Counted from the first letter of the stretch, positions 18,518 through 28,167 are shown. The stretch is 64,000 bases of DNA from JACMLD01 sp039919885 (GCA_039919885.1 JBDSEV010000008.1:12615-76614); one strand, 5' to 3'. Notes: generated from the sequence alone by a model not told the origin. Translations and numbers: made by a program.

Positions 18518-19579
18518 TTATCTTACATATCGGAATGCATTGGTGATAACACAATTGTTGTGATGCTTTTTAAATGCTAGCATGGTCTCGGTATTTACTG
18601 GTGGCAAGGTGATGGCTTTTAAATGTTGAAAAGAATCCAGCAATTCCAGGTTGCCTTTATAGCTGGTATTATCTAAGTCCAGATACTCCAGATTTGGCAG
18701 GTCCTTTAAAAAATCGATGTTTTTAATTCGGTAGCTGCCATCGATAATGGCCATCTCATTTTCTTCGATAGATAATTTCGTTAATTTTTCAAGTTTTGAG
18801 AGATCAGGAATTGTTTTACAGCCGTCCAGGTAAAGCGCTTTCAACCCCACCAACCGGCCAATCACGGATGCCGATTTTACTTTTGGTCCAACTGACAAGA
18901 GCGTTAGATTAACTAATTTTTTTAAGGGCGATAAATCTGTGACACTACTATTGCCGAGGCGCAATTCCTGCAGGTCAACCAGGTCTTCGATGGGTTCTAT
19001 CGACTGCAAAGCATCAGACGAACAATGCAACACCTGCAGCTTCTTTAAATACCTGAGTGGTTCAAGATCCAGTAATTGGCTTTTAATGGGAATTGCATTG
19101 TCAATTCCGCAATCAGTTAATATCAATACCTTCAGGTTTGGAAACCTTTCAAGTGGTGTTAAATCGCCGGGTCCGTTCACCATATAGATCATACTAAGGT
19201 CTCCCAAAGTGGCCAGGTCGATACTGTCATTCTTCACCACAAATTTGTAGCGCAATGCCCTTGCATAGAAATCAGGATAGCCAAGGCTAAATTTCTTCAT
19301 TTCAAATAGCTCATGTAAGGATTTATTTTCTTCAGAATAGTCGTCCTCATTTTCTGAATTCATCCGGTTTATGTATCCATTTTGAATGCTGTTGATATCT
19401 GTACCTTGTTTGCAGAAATTTTGGTTGATCAGCAGAATTGTTTTCCATTCGGCACTAAGGCTATCCCACCACGCTTTGTCAATTGGTCTTGCCGGAATAA
19501 TTTCATGTTTGGTATATGAGTTGTACAACAATTTAAAGCCGGCGAATAAGCAAACGAAAGCGATTAGTTTTAGCATCAT
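18518..19579 (-). CDS. Membrane-anchored leucine-rich-repeat protein
   Basis: 353 residues. A single hydrophobic N-terminal helix (about 3-20) looks like an anchor or uncleaved signal. Residues 21-120 are charged and unlike known domains. From about 130 on there are some seven leucine-rich repeats of 20-25 residues with the internalin-like pattern, for example VDLQELRLGNSSVTDLSPL and LPNLEYLDLDNTSYKG. LRR proteins bind other proteins. The partner here is unknown. No toxin or immunity signature is visible. It is followed on the same strand by the 405-residue anchored protein, 218 bases away. Confidence 0.75.
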   Translation of the reverse strand: MMLKLIAFVCLFAGFKLLYNSYTKHEIIPARPIDKAWWDSLSAEWKTILLINQNFCKQGTDINSIQNGYINRMNSENEDDYSEENKSLHELFEMKKFSLGYPDFYARALRYKFVVKNDSIDLATLGDLSMIYMVNGPGDLTPLERFPNLKVLILTDCGIDNAIPIKSQLLDLEPLRYLKKLQVLHCSSDALQSIEPIEDLVDLQELRLGNSSVTDLSPLKKLVNLTLLSVGPKVKSASVIGRLVGLKALYLDGCKTIPDLSKLEKLTKLSIEENEMAIIDGSYRIKNIDFLKDLPNLEYLDLDNTSYKGNLELLDSFQHLKAITLPPVNTETMLAFKKHHNNCVITNAFRYVR

Positions 19580-19796
19580 TGTTCTTTATTTGAGCGTGGT
19601 TATTATGCTGCGGTTTTGTTTCGATCTATTACGCGATTTACTCCTGCGTTTGTTGTACAAATAGGTGTTAGCCGGTGAATGTGAACAGCATTATGCTGGT
19701 TGTATTATTTAATGGCCAATACATCTTGAGGCCGCTTAAATAAGGTTGTTCGTTCACCGCGCGCGGGATGGACATTGATCTTGCTGTTTGCAATAG

Positions 19797-21014
19797 CTAT
19801 TGACGGATAACATCCTTGAAATAATCATACGTGTTCACCTTGCCCGTTCGGCAATCCAATGTCAGGAGAATGCTGCATTCTCCGCTGCTTACTTCTTTAT
19901 TGTCATTTGCAAAAATGAACAGGCTGTTGCCGGCTAATTTATAATCGACCCATTTATTTACGCCGGTATTTAATTCCCACACGGTCTTTCCGTCTTTTGA
20001 AATGCGGCTGAGGAGGATATCGCCTTCCAGGCCAATCACCTTTTTGTGGATAAGCAGGTAACCGGCAGGGTCATTTAACCGAATAGGTTTACCTATTTGT
20101 TTGTCAGCTAAAAATCCGCCATTCAGGTAATACGAGCTCGCTGTGGAAGGCTGTAATGCCGGCGTATCAAATTCGAAACCTCTATTAGGAACAGCATCGT
20201 AAACAGCAGTATAAAACTGTCGCCTCGTATCCTGGCCGGGACAAGGCATAAGTGATACTTTTCTATACAGTGTTTCTATTTCCTGACTTGCATACAAGCC
20301 GAGCCACTGGTGATTAATGGTATCCTGGTTTACTTTTATCTGGTTGAAATCGACACCTGGTTTTTGAAGATTTTTTAACCGCTCCTGTAGTTGCGCGGCT
20401 ACGCGTTCTGCTATGGTTTTATTGTCTGTCGGTAGCGCTTCCACAAAAGGTTTAGCAATAAGTGTGTTTGAGTGGATGATCCATTGTGATCCGTCGTTTG
20501 TTTTAAAAACGATTCCTTTAGCGGCATCATTAAATTCATAATACTGACTTTCTTTTGGCATCATTCCAACCAATGAAGGATTTTTTGCCTCTATTGTTTT
20601 TATGTCTGCAATTTGCTCGAGGCTAAATGCATCAAAAGCCATTAACTCATTTATAAAAGCCCAGGCATGCGTTCCTTCTGCGCCCAATACCTTTTCAGGA
20701 AAGTTTTTAATGTCGGAACTGATTTCCCTGCTTTTTATCTTTTTTCCTGAAGTGGCGTCATTGCATTGTATGTAATAGTAGTGGGTAACTATTTTACGGG
20801 TAAGGCCACCTGTATTCGAATAGCTATTGACTTTTGTATATTTAATGAGACTGAATAGAACGCTACTGCTGTCGTTTGTAAAATATAAGACGGGCGGCAA
20901 AGCCGAACGTTCATCAAACCGGGCTAAGCAACTGCGCAACCCGAGGGTAAACCCCGCAATGCCAAGCGCTACGATGATGATAGTAGAAGTACAACCTTTT
21001 GCAACGGGAGACAT
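19797..21014 (-). CDS. Membrane-anchored protein of unknown function
   Basis: 405 residues with one N-terminal membrane helix (about 10-27) followed by a long extracytoplasmic part rich in beta-strand-like stretches. I do not recognise it with confidence; a distant similarity to the uncharacterised PA2928-type family is possible. Visible features include Cys-containing segments (SLMPCPGQDTRR) and a C-terminal half with propeller-like strand repeats such as GDILLSRISKDGKTVWELN. It sits upstream of the LRR gene on the same strand, possibly co-expressed. Confidence 0.6.
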   Translation of the reverse strand: MSPVAKGCTSTIIIVALGIAGFTLGLRSCLARFDERSALPPVLYFTNDSSSVLFSLIKYTKVNSYSNTGGLTRKIVTHYYYIQCNDATSGKKIKSREISSDIKNFPEKVLGAEGTHAWAFINELMAFDAFSLEQIADIKTIEAKNPSLVGMMPKESQYYEFNDAAKGIVFKTNDGSQWIIHSNTLIAKPFVEALPTDNKTIAERVAAQLQERLKNLQKPGVDFNQIKVNQDTINHQWLGLYASQEIETLYRKVSLMPCPGQDTRRQFYTAVYDAVPNRGFEFDTPALQPSTASSYYLNGGFLADKQIGKPIRLNDPAGYLLIHKKVIGLEGDILLSRISKDGKTVWELNTGVNKWVDYKLAGNSLFIFANDNKEVSSGECSILLTLDCRTGKVNTYDYFKDVIRQ

Positions 21015-21289
21015 AATAATAGATTTAAGCCAACTACCGGCGAACTGATTTTTGTAGCCATATCGCTTCGTCCCGGCCGTGGCCGTTGAGCCTGGAATAT
21101 TGGTACAAACAAAACCGAAACTTTTGCTGTGAACAATTATTTTGTAAAAATCCTGCTTCTAAATATCCTTCTGTATATCAAAAGCAAGTGTAACAATGCA
21201 AAAATGGAATATTAAAGGATGGCTAGCAATTCTACTATTGCAAGCAGTCGTATTTGACAGGCAAAACAGGCAAAATCCAAGCTGGGGTG
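21015..21289. other. Divergent spacer
   Basis: Gene-free DNA between the unknown anchored protein (minus) and the permease (plus). CAGGCAAAA occurs twice in close succession near 21257-21275. No other structure seen. Confidence 0.4.
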
Positions 21290-21317
21290 TTGTTGAGTAC
21301 TCAAGGAGTTAGTTTTG
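21290..21317 (+). promoter_or_regulatory. Bacteroidota-type promoter of the permease gene
   Basis: TTG (21290-21292), 17-base spacer, TAGTTTTG (21310-21317), matching TTG-N17-23-TAnnTTTG. It lies about 185 bases before the ATG at 21502. Confidence 0.4.
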
Positions 21318-21501
21318 TGCCCTCGTATTATTATTTTGTTTCGGCGAAGAAGTTGCACACCCTGGCCCGGAACGGTTCAACAATGTTCCTTTGTAAGCAT
21401 TTTGGAAAATGATACTGTTGGACAAAAAAGTCATGGGAAAATATTGGTGTAATGCAACAATTTATTGCGCCTTGCGTCAGTTGGATCTAACACCAGCACC
21501 A

Positions 21502-23865
21502 ATGTTAAAAAACTATCTCAAAACCGCGTGGCGGAATCTTTTTAAAAATAAATTTTATGCCTTTCTCAATATTGTGGGGTTAAGCACCGGACTTGCTGTG
21601 GGCTTACTGATTTTGCTGTGGGTGCAGGATGAACGCAGCTTTGATAGCTTTCATTCAAATGCGGCTCATATCTACCAGGTGAATACACCGATGGGTACAA
21701 GAAAAACTGTGTGGAATACCACCCAGGCACCGGTAGCCACCTACGCGCTAAAAGAGATACCCGGTATAAAGAATGCAGTTAGGATAAAAGCCAAATACAA
21801 CAGTCTTTTTGGGTATAAGGATAAATCTTTTTATGAAGGTAACAATGCTTTTACGGACCCTTCTTTCTTCAGTATGTTCAATTTTAAGCTGCTAAAAGGC
21901 AGTGTTACTAATCCTTTTATTAATGATCAATCAGTTGTTATTACGCAGACGGTAGCGAGAAAATATTTTGGCGATGAAGATCCAATAGGAAAGCAGTTAC
22001 AGGAAGATTACAAAGACAGTTATACCGTTTGCGGGGTATTGGCCGACTTTCCTGATAATTCAAGTATTCATTATGATATGTTTTTCCCAATGGCGCTGGT
22101 GGCGAAAGAATATACAGGCGACAATTTTTGGAAATCGCTTGACAGCGACTGGGGAAATTTTGGATATACTACTTTTCTCGAGATAGAGCCGGGTATTGAT
22201 TTACGGAAAGTGGGAGAGACGCTTATTCGCATCCAATTGCAGCAAGCACCACACATAAAGGTTTCGGTAAAAGACGATGCCTTTCTGTTTCAACCTTTAA
22301 CAGAGATTCATTTAGTAAAAGCAGATGGTTCAAAAAGCGGCTTACAGCAGGTTAGGATTTTTCTGATTATAGCCGTGTTAATATTATTGATAGCCTGTAT
22401 TAATTACATAAATCTATCGACTGCCCGTTCCATGATGCGGGCAAAAGAAGTAAGCATCCGAAAAATTACCGGCGCGGCCAAAACGCAACTGTTTATGCAG
22501 TTTATTACTGAGTCCGTCTTGTTTTTTATGCTATCCCTTGTGTTTGCATTCATCCTGATGGCGGTCATGTTGCCTGCGTATAACGAGCTTGCAGGCAAGC
22601 ACATGGTATTGGATTTATTCAGTAGCAATACCTGGATTGTAGTGTTGCTTACCATGTTGTCTGTTTTGCTGGCAGCCGCAGTTTATCCTGCTATTTTATT
22701 GTCTTCATTTGAACCATTGAAAGCGCTGAAGGGAAAGCTGGTGCTGGGAGCGAGCAATACAGCCTTCCGTAGTGTACTGGTTACGGTGCAGTTTATTTTT
22801 TCGGTAACGCTTATTATTGGTACGATAGTAATTGGCAAACAGCTGACATTTGTAAGGGAAAAAGATCCGGGTTATGAACGGGCGCAGGTTTTTTATTTTC
22901 AGACCGGCGAACTAAAATTGCACCTGGATGCGGTTAAAAACACATTGAAAAATACAGCTGGTATTGCGGGGATTGCCTCTTCAGACAGCAAACTGGAGAA
23001 TAACAGGCATTCCACGGGGGGCGTAAACTGGAACGGCAAAGATCCAAACAAAATGTTCGTTATGCACACCATGGGCGTTGATGAAAATTTTCTCCCCCTC
23101 ATGAAAATGAGATTTGTTGCTGGCGGGAATTTTAGTGGGCGCAGTACTGATTCAGCGCATTTCATATTAAACGAAGCAGCGGTACTGGCAACAGGTATAA
23201 AAGATGCCATCGGTAAGCGGTTTAAACTGCAGGAAATTGAGGGAAGCATCATTGGGGTGGTAAAAGATTTTAACTATGCGTCATTAAAAGATAAGATTGA
23301 GCCGGCTGTTATTTATTATCAGCCTGCACCAAGGTATTTATACATCAGGACAACCGGTAACGACGCTGCAAAAGCCATTACAGCCTGCAAAACTGCCTGG
23401 GATACTTACAATGCAGGCTTCCCATTTGAATACAGTTTCCTGGATGAAGCCTGGGGAAATTTGTATGCTGCTGATCAGCGCACTGGCACGCTGTTCAATA
23501 TTTTTTCTGTTATCGCAATTTTAATTTCTTGTCTTGGATTGCTGGGTCTGGCAACCTACACTGCACAAATCAGGACCAAAGAAATAGGCATTAGGAAAGT
23601 GTTGGGGGCAACCGTTACGGGTGTAGCCGTTCTAATGTCTAAAGAATTTTTAAAGTTGGTGTTGATTGCCATTGTAGTTGCCTCACCGCTTGCTTTTATC
23701 GTGATGCATGCCTGGCTGGATAATTTTGCCTACCGCATTGAGTTAAACGCCTGGATATTTCTTTTGGCTGCAGCGCTGGTTATTTTTATTGCTTTATTTA
23801 CTATCAGTTTTCAATCAATCAAGGCTGCAATTGCGAATCCAGTAAAAAGTTTGCGGAATGAGTGA
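21502..23865 (+). CDS. FtsX/MacB-type ABC transporter permease
   Basis: 787 residues. Two copies of the MacB periplasmic domain / FtsX membrane domain unit are in tandem: helix at 20-40 (FLNIVGLSTGLAVGLLILLW), periplasmic part, three helices with ISIRK-type coupling stretch (VSIRKITGA), then a second periplasmic part and KEIGIRKVLGATV before the last helices. The start at 21502 fits the family N-terminus MLKNYLKTAWRNL. The ORF could extend to 21409 but those 31 residues are not family-like. Such permeases pair with a LolD/MacB-type ATPase for export or envelope stress, yet no ATPase gene is adjacent. Confidence 0.93.
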   Translation: MLKNYLKTAWRNLFKNKFYAFLNIVGLSTGLAVGLLILLWVQDERSFDSFHSNAAHIYQVNTPMGTRKTVWNTTQAPVATYALKEIPGIKNAVRIKAKYNSLFGYKDKSFYEGNNAFTDPSFFSMFNFKLLKGSVTNPFINDQSVVITQTVARKYFGDEDPIGKQLQEDYKDSYTVCGVLADFPDNSSIHYDMFFPMALVAKEYTGDNFWKSLDSDWGNFGYTTFLEIEPGIDLRKVGETLIRIQLQQAPHIKVSVKDDAFLFQPLTEIHLVKADGSKSGLQQVRIFLIIAVLILLIACINYINLSTARSMMRAKEVSIRKITGAAKTQLFMQFITESVLFFMLSLVFAFILMAVMLPAYNELAGKHMVLDLFSSNTWIVVLLTMLSVLLAAAVYPAILLSSFEPLKALKGKLVLGASNTAFRSVLVTVQFIFSVTLIIGTIVIGKQLTFVREKDPGYERAQVFYFQTGELKLHLDAVKNTLKNTAGIAGIASSDSKLENNRHSTGGVNWNGKDPNKMFVMHTMGVDENFLPLMKMRFVAGGNFSGRSTDSAHFILNEAAVLATGIKDAIGKRFKLQEIEGSIIGVVKDFNYASLKDKIEPAVIYYQPAPRYLYIRTTGNDAAKAITACKTAWDTYNAGFPFEYSFLDEAWGNLYAADQRTGTLFNIFSVIAILISCLGLLGLATYTAQIRTKEIGIRKVLGATVTGVAVLMSKEFLKLVLIAIVVASPLAFIVMHAWLDNFAYRIELNAWIFLLAAALVIFIALFTISFQSIKAAIANPVKSLRNE

Positions 23866-23950
23866 TGTTTATTTTGGGGGAGTTTCAATGCGTTTCAATT
23901 GTTGGCAACGGGAAGTCGGCGGGTCTGTGTGATAAGCTGCTGTCTTTTTT

Positions 23951-23975
23951 TTGCAGCTACAAAATAAAGCTGCAA
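23951..23975. terminator. Hairpin after the permease gene
   Basis: TTGCAGCT (23951-23958) pairs with AGCTGCAA (23968-23975) around 9 bases. An eight-T run precedes the stem and only GATCTGTTTC follows, so it is a weak terminator on the plus strand. Confidence 0.35.
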
Positions 23976-24205
23976 GATCTGTTTCTTCATTCCTATTTAA
24001 ATAATTGGATTAGGGCTTTCTTTTTTTTGAGATGAAAATAGGAAAGTAAGGATTAAAGTTAAATGACGTTAAATGGGTAAGATTTAATTTAGCGCTGGAT
24101 TTCATAAGTATGCTGATGGCATTTCCAATTTCGGTAATAACAGCAAGTTCATATCCGGCTCAAGTATATTTATTCGCTTACACACCGTAAATTTTTATTG
24201 CCTGA

Positions 24206-24240
24206 TGTGCGGATTTTGTTTTTCAAAACAAATCCGCACA
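24206..24240. repeat. Long hairpin with GC-rich base
   Basis: TGTGCGGATTT (24206-24216) pairs with AAATCCGCACA (24230-24240), then after a 1-base bulge the stem continues with four further pairs. No U-tract lies on either side. Its role is unknown; it could be a bidirectional terminator or a structured RNA remnant. Confidence 0.5.
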
Positions 24241-24401
24241 TGGCATCCTTCAAGCCTTTTGGTGGTTTATCATATATACCTGTTTGCGTCAATAGTTCCG
24301 ATCGGATTACAGGTACACTTGGTCGCCCTCAAACCGGCTATATATTCGCGGGTTATACAGTTCTTTCCCGGCCAATGGAATTGTTTTTTTTAGCGGGTCA
24401 A

Positions 24402-24427
24402 AGGCAAAAGCGAAATCGATTTTGCCT
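24402..24427 (-). terminator. Hairpin after the minus-strand esterase operon
   Basis: AGGCAAAA (24402-24409) pairs with TTTTGCCT (24420-24427) around 10 bases, 50 bases past the esterase stop. The minus-strand tail is short in U, so this is tentative. Confidence 0.35.
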
Positions 24428-24476
24428 GGCTTTAACAGCAAACCAGTATTATTTCAAAATAACTATTCAAACAGTA

Positions 24477-25322
24477 CTATTTATTATACATCCAAATCCA
24501 GTCAGCAATCTCTTTATAAATCATAGTTCTGGTTGGCATATCCTTTATATTGAGGTCATGGTCGGCTCCCTGCAACGTGATCAGCTTGTTTGGGATTTTC
24601 ATGGACGACAGTTTATCATGGAGTTTAACTGCCTGCGCAAATGGCACAGTGCGGTCCTTCGTGCCGTGTACGATAAGTGTGGGAATATTTTTAATATGGT
24701 AAATTGGACTACTGGCTATGAATTTAGGATCAACAGCTTCGCCAGGTTTCCAGGTGGCGCCGGCCATTTTAAAAATAATGTTTAGTAATCCATTGGTAGT
24801 TTCGTAATGTAACATGGCCGTATCTGCGAGATCAGCCGGTGCACACTCGGCAATAATGGAGTTTACTTTCCGGTTGTATAGGTAAGGATATAACAAAGCG
24901 AGGTGACCACCGGCGCTTGCCCCCATAAACACAAAATTTTCTGGTCGTGTCTGCCATTTAGCTGCATTGGCAATACAGAAATTTACAGCGCTGTCAATAT
25001 CTGCCAGCATAGCGGGGTAATGGGTGTTGAGGCTATCAACAAATCGATAATTGATATTGGCGGAAGCTATCCCTTGTTCCATTAAGATTTGTTGGGAGCC
25101 TCGGTCCCCTTTTTTATCTCCCGCTACCCAGCCACCACCATGTATAACAATGACAAAGGGCGTCTCTTTAGTTCGGTTTACCGGCAAATAAAGGTCCAGC
25201 TGGCTGGATGGAAAAGATCCATAACTGATATCGTAAATTCGCTCGGAAGGCAGGTATTTTTTTTGCGCGTTTACTTGTTGCATGCAAACCAAAAAAAGGA
25301 CAGGAACTAACAATTGTTTCAT
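24477..25322 (-). CDS. Secreted carboxylesterase-type alpha/beta hydrolase
   Basis: 281 residues with signal peptide 1-19 (ending VNAQ). Hormone-sensitive-lipase-like fold: HGGGW oxyanion hole (61-65), nucleophile GASAGGH with Ser136, Asp223 in GTKDRTVP, His255 in GADHDL. It would cleave an ester in the periplasm or outside. It is the last gene of a minus-strand trio with acyl-CoA dehydrogenase (26-base gap) and acyl-CoA ligase, so it may release a short acid that the other two activate and oxidise. That link is inference from gene order. Confidence 0.88.
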   Translation of the reverse strand: MKQLLVPVLFLVCMQQVNAQKKYLPSERIYDISYGSFPSSQLDLYLPVNRTKETPFVIVIHGGGWVAGDKKGDRGSQQILMEQGIASANINYRFVDSLNTHYPAMLADIDSAVNFCIANAAKWQTRPENFVFMGASAGGHLALLYPYLYNRKVNSIIAECAPADLADTAMLHYETTNGLLNIIFKMAGATWKPGEAVDPKFIASSPIYHIKNIPTLIVHGTKDRTVPFAQAVKLHDKLSSMKIPNKLITLQGADHDLNIKDMPTRTMIYKEIADWIWMYNK

Positions 25323-25348
25323 ATAGTTTATTTTATCGTTTTTAATAA

Positions 25349-26509
25349 TTAATCAGCCAGATAAGGATCGCCGGTGATAATGCTTCTTGAAATCACCAGG
25401 TGCTGTATTTCAGAAGTACCCTCATATATCTGCGTAATTTTGGCGTCGCGCATCAATCTTTCAACATGGTATTCTTTTACAAAGCCGTAGCCGCCATGCA
25501 CCTGCACTGCTTCCACGGTAATAGCCATTGCTGCTTCAGAAGCATATAATTTTGCCATGGCTGCAGCCCTGTTAATATCCATGTGATTGTTTTTCATCCA
25601 GGCAGCACGGTACAGCAGCATGCGCGCACATTCTACCTGAGCCGCCATTGTAGATAATTTAAAAGCAATCGCCTGGTGTGTGTTAATTGGTTTACCAAAT
25701 GTTGTTCTTTCTTTTGAGTAGGCGAGTGCCATTTCATAGGCGCCTGCTGCAATGCCGGTGGCCTGGGCTGCAATACCTATCCTTCCTCCATCCAATGTTT
25801 TCATGGCGTAGGTGAAACCAAATCCGTCTTCACCCAAACGATTTTCTTTTGGCACTTTTACATCCTGGAACATCACCGCACAGGTATCAGAAGAACGGAT
25901 ACCCAGTTTATCTTCCTTGGTGCCGGTGCTAATACCACTCCAACCTGCCTCCACTATAAATGCGTTGATGCCTTTGTGTTTTTTTGCAGCGTCTGTTTGA
26001 GCTATGACTATGTAAAGACCGGCTTTTTTTCCGTTGGTTATCCAGTTTTTTGTACCGTTCAGCAGGTAGACGGCACCGTTATCAACCGCGGTGGTGCGCT
26101 GCGAAGTGGCGTCTGACCCGGCTTCGGGCTCCGACAAACAAAATGCGCCGATGATTTCTCCGCTGGCCAGTTTCGGCAGGTATTTTTGTTTCTGTTCTTC
26201 GGTGCCATATTCCTGGATGCCCCAGCACACCAACGAGTTATGTGCGGATACGATAACGGAGCACGAGTTGTCAATCTTTGACAATTCTTCCATAATGATT
26301 GCATAGGAAATGTAATCCATGCCACTACCTCCATAAGCAGGATCTATAATGATCCCCAGGAAGCCCAGCGCTGCCATTTCCGCTACCTGTTCTTCCGGAT
26401 ATGCTCCTTTGCTGTCTCTTTCAATAACGCCCGGCTTTAGTTTTTGCTGCGCGAAATCCCTCGCAGTCTGCCGGATCATTTTGTGCTCGTCTGTCAGCTT
26501 GAAATCCAT
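25349..26509 (-). CDS. Acyl-CoA dehydrogenase
   Basis: 386 residues, the standard length. FAD-dependent alpha,beta-desaturation of an acyl-CoA. Visible hallmarks: GAFCLSEPEAGSDATS (flavin/substrate region), GAVYLLNGTKNWITNG, the TTFGKPI signature, and the C-terminal YEGTSEIQ with Glu363 as the catalytic base at the short-chain/butyryl-CoA position. The VQVHGGYGFVKEY segment is typical. It lies 32 bases downstream of the acyl-CoA ligase gene and 26 bases before the esterase gene, so a small operon for acid activation and beta-oxidation is likely. Confidence 0.95.
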   Translation of the reverse strand: MDFKLTDEHKMIRQTARDFAQQKLKPGVIERDSKGAYPEEQVAEMAALGFLGIIIDPAYGGSGMDYISYAIIMEELSKIDNSCSVIVSAHNSLVCWGIQEYGTEEQKQKYLPKLASGEIIGAFCLSEPEAGSDATSQRTTAVDNGAVYLLNGTKNWITNGKKAGLYIVIAQTDAAKKHKGINAFIVEAGWSGISTGTKEDKLGIRSSDTCAVMFQDVKVPKENRLGEDGFGFTYAMKTLDGGRIGIAAQATGIAAGAYEMALAYSKERTTFGKPINTHQAIAFKLSTMAAQVECARMLLYRAAWMKNNHMDINRAAAMAKLYASEAAMAITVEAVQVHGGYGFVKEYHVERLMRDAKITQIYEGTSEIQHLVISRSIITGDPYLAD

Positions 26510-26541
26510 TGTGGTGCTTATCTTTTTTGTTGACGAATAAT

Positions 26542-28167
26542 TTATACTAATTCACCGGCGGCATACAATCGTCTTAATTCTTTTTTATCGAGCTTACCTA
26601 CACTGGTCTTAGGTATGTTTTGTAGAAAAACATAACGGTCCGGTAATTGGTAAGCGGCGAACTTTCCGTTTAAGAACGATTTTAATTCTGCAGCGGTAAC
26701 TGTTTCTCCTTCGGCAAATACAATGCAGGCCAGTGGACGTTCTGTCCAACGTTCATCCGGAATTGCAATCACGCATGCTTCTGTTATTTTTGGATGTGCT
26801 ACCAGGCTCAGCTCCAGTGCAATGCTGGATATCCATTCTCCACCGCTTTTAATCAAATCTTTTTTGCGGTCGGTAATCTGCATATAGCCATCTTTATTGA
26901 TGGTGCCGGTATCACCGGTCTTAAACCAATCATTACCTGTACGATCTGTCTGTTTCTCGGAACCGAAGTAAGTATCCATGATCCAGGGGCCCCTAATTTC
27001 AAATTCGCCGGTTGTTTCTCCATCTCTTGCAGCTATTGTTCCGTCTTCCTTCGCCGATCTAATTTCTACGCCAGGTAGTTCAATGCCCTGCGTGGATCTG
27101 ATTTTTAGTTGTTCTTCTTTCGGTAAATTGTAATGATGTTGTTGTAATCTTGAAACAGTTCCCAATGGTGAAGTTTCTGTCATACCCCAGGCCTGTACGC
27201 CGGTAATGCCAAACTCGCGCTCAAAAGCATCCATCACACTCACTGGCATGGCAGATCCGCCCACCAGGTATTCTTTCAATGATAATTTTTCTGCTGGTGG
27301 TCTTTTTTTTAGGATTTCGTAAATACCCATCCAGATAGCTGGTACTCCATTGGCGATGGTTACCTGCTCTTTCTGTATGATTTCTATGAGTGCCGCTGGT
27401 TGTAAATGACAACTGGGTAATACTATATCTGCACCTGCCATAACGCAAACAAAAGGAAAGCCCCAGGCCATTACATGAAACTGCGGAACAATAAGCAATA
27501 CTTTTTCACTGCAAGAAATGTTGAACGCATTGGGTGTCATAATTGCCAGGGCATGCAGGTAGGTAGATCGATGAGAGTATAACACGCCTTTTGGTTCGCC
27601 GGTGGTGCCGGTGGTATAGCACAGTCCGCAGGCATCGTTTTCATCCATCGCAATCCATTCCGCCAACGGGGCACTTTCCGCCAGCAGGTCTTCGTAGTGC
27701 AGTACATGGTTTAAACTGGTTTCAAAGTCTGCGCTCGCATGCATGATAATATATTGCGGGTTGCTTTTTATTTTAGGGACAACCTGCTCAAACAGTTTTA
27801 TCAGCGAGGCGTCTATGAAAATAATTGTATCGTCTGCATGGTTAATGATGTATGCAATTTGATCAACCGAGAGGCGAATATTAATAGTATGACAAACAGC
27901 GCCGCACCCGGGGATGGCATAGTACAATTCCAGGTGTTGGTAATGGTTCCATGCAAAAGTGGCCACCCGGTCGCCGGGCTGCACATTCAATTTATTCAGT
28001 AATGCACCGGCCATTTTCTTTGCACGCAGGTACATGTCAGCGTAGGTATACCGGTGCCAGGCACCATCGGGCAGCCGCGAAACAATTGTTTTGCGTGGAA
28101 ACACCCTGTTGCCATATTCAATGATGGATTGGGTGCTCAGGGCATATGGCATCATTTGACCTTTCAT
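26542..28167 (-). CDS. Medium/long-chain acyl-CoA ligase (AMP-binding, AlkK-like)
   Basis: 541 residues from the start used here. Adenylate-forming enzyme: ATP + fatty acid + CoA to acyl-CoA. Motifs: CYTTGTTGEPKGVLYSH (P-loop), AWGMTETSPLG, WFKTGDTGTINKDGYMQ, DRKKDLIKSGGEWIS, and PKTSVGKLDKKELR with the catalytic lysine. I chose the ATG at 28167 because this family begins with GQMM a few residues in; the frame is open to an ATG at 28209, giving 14 more residues. First gene of the minus-strand ligase / dehydrogenase / esterase operon. Confidence 0.93.
   Translation of the reverse strand: MKGQMMPYALSTQSIIEYGNRVFPRKTIVSRLPDGAWHRYTYADMYLRAKKMAGALLNKLNVQPGDRVATFAWNHYQHLELYYAIPGCGAVCHTINIRLSVDQIAYIINHADDTIIFIDASLIKLFEQVVPKIKSNPQYIIMHASADFETSLNHVLHYEDLLAESAPLAEWIAMDENDACGLCYTTGTTGEPKGVLYSHRSTYLHALAIMTPNAFNISCSEKVLLIVPQFHVMAWGFPFVCVMAGADIVLPSCHLQPAALIEIIQKEQVTIANGVPAIWMGIYEILKKRPPAEKLSLKEYLVGGSAMPVSVMDAFEREFGITGVQAWGMTETSPLGTVSRLQQHHYNLPKEEQLKIRSTQGIELPGVEIRSAKEDGTIAARDGETTGEFEIRGPWIMDTYFGSEKQTDRTGNDWFKTGDTGTINKDGYMQITDRKKDLIKSGGEWISSIALELSLVAHPKITEACVIAIPDERWTERPLACIVFAEGETVTAAELKSFLNGKFAAYQLPDRYVFLQNIPKTSVGKLDKKELRRLYAAGELV

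Larger units (their letters stand above)
23866..24476. other. Gene-free region with three hairpins between convergent genes
   Basis: 611 bases between the permease (plus) and the secreted esterase (minus). It contains three separate inverted repeats (23951-23975, 24206-24240, 24402-24427), annotated individually. ORFs crossing into the esterase gene are shadows. Confidence 0.5.

Noticed and set aside
24198..24785. 195-residue plus-strand ORF
   Set aside because: It runs antisense through the secreted esterase gene, which has a full catalytic triad. No family match.
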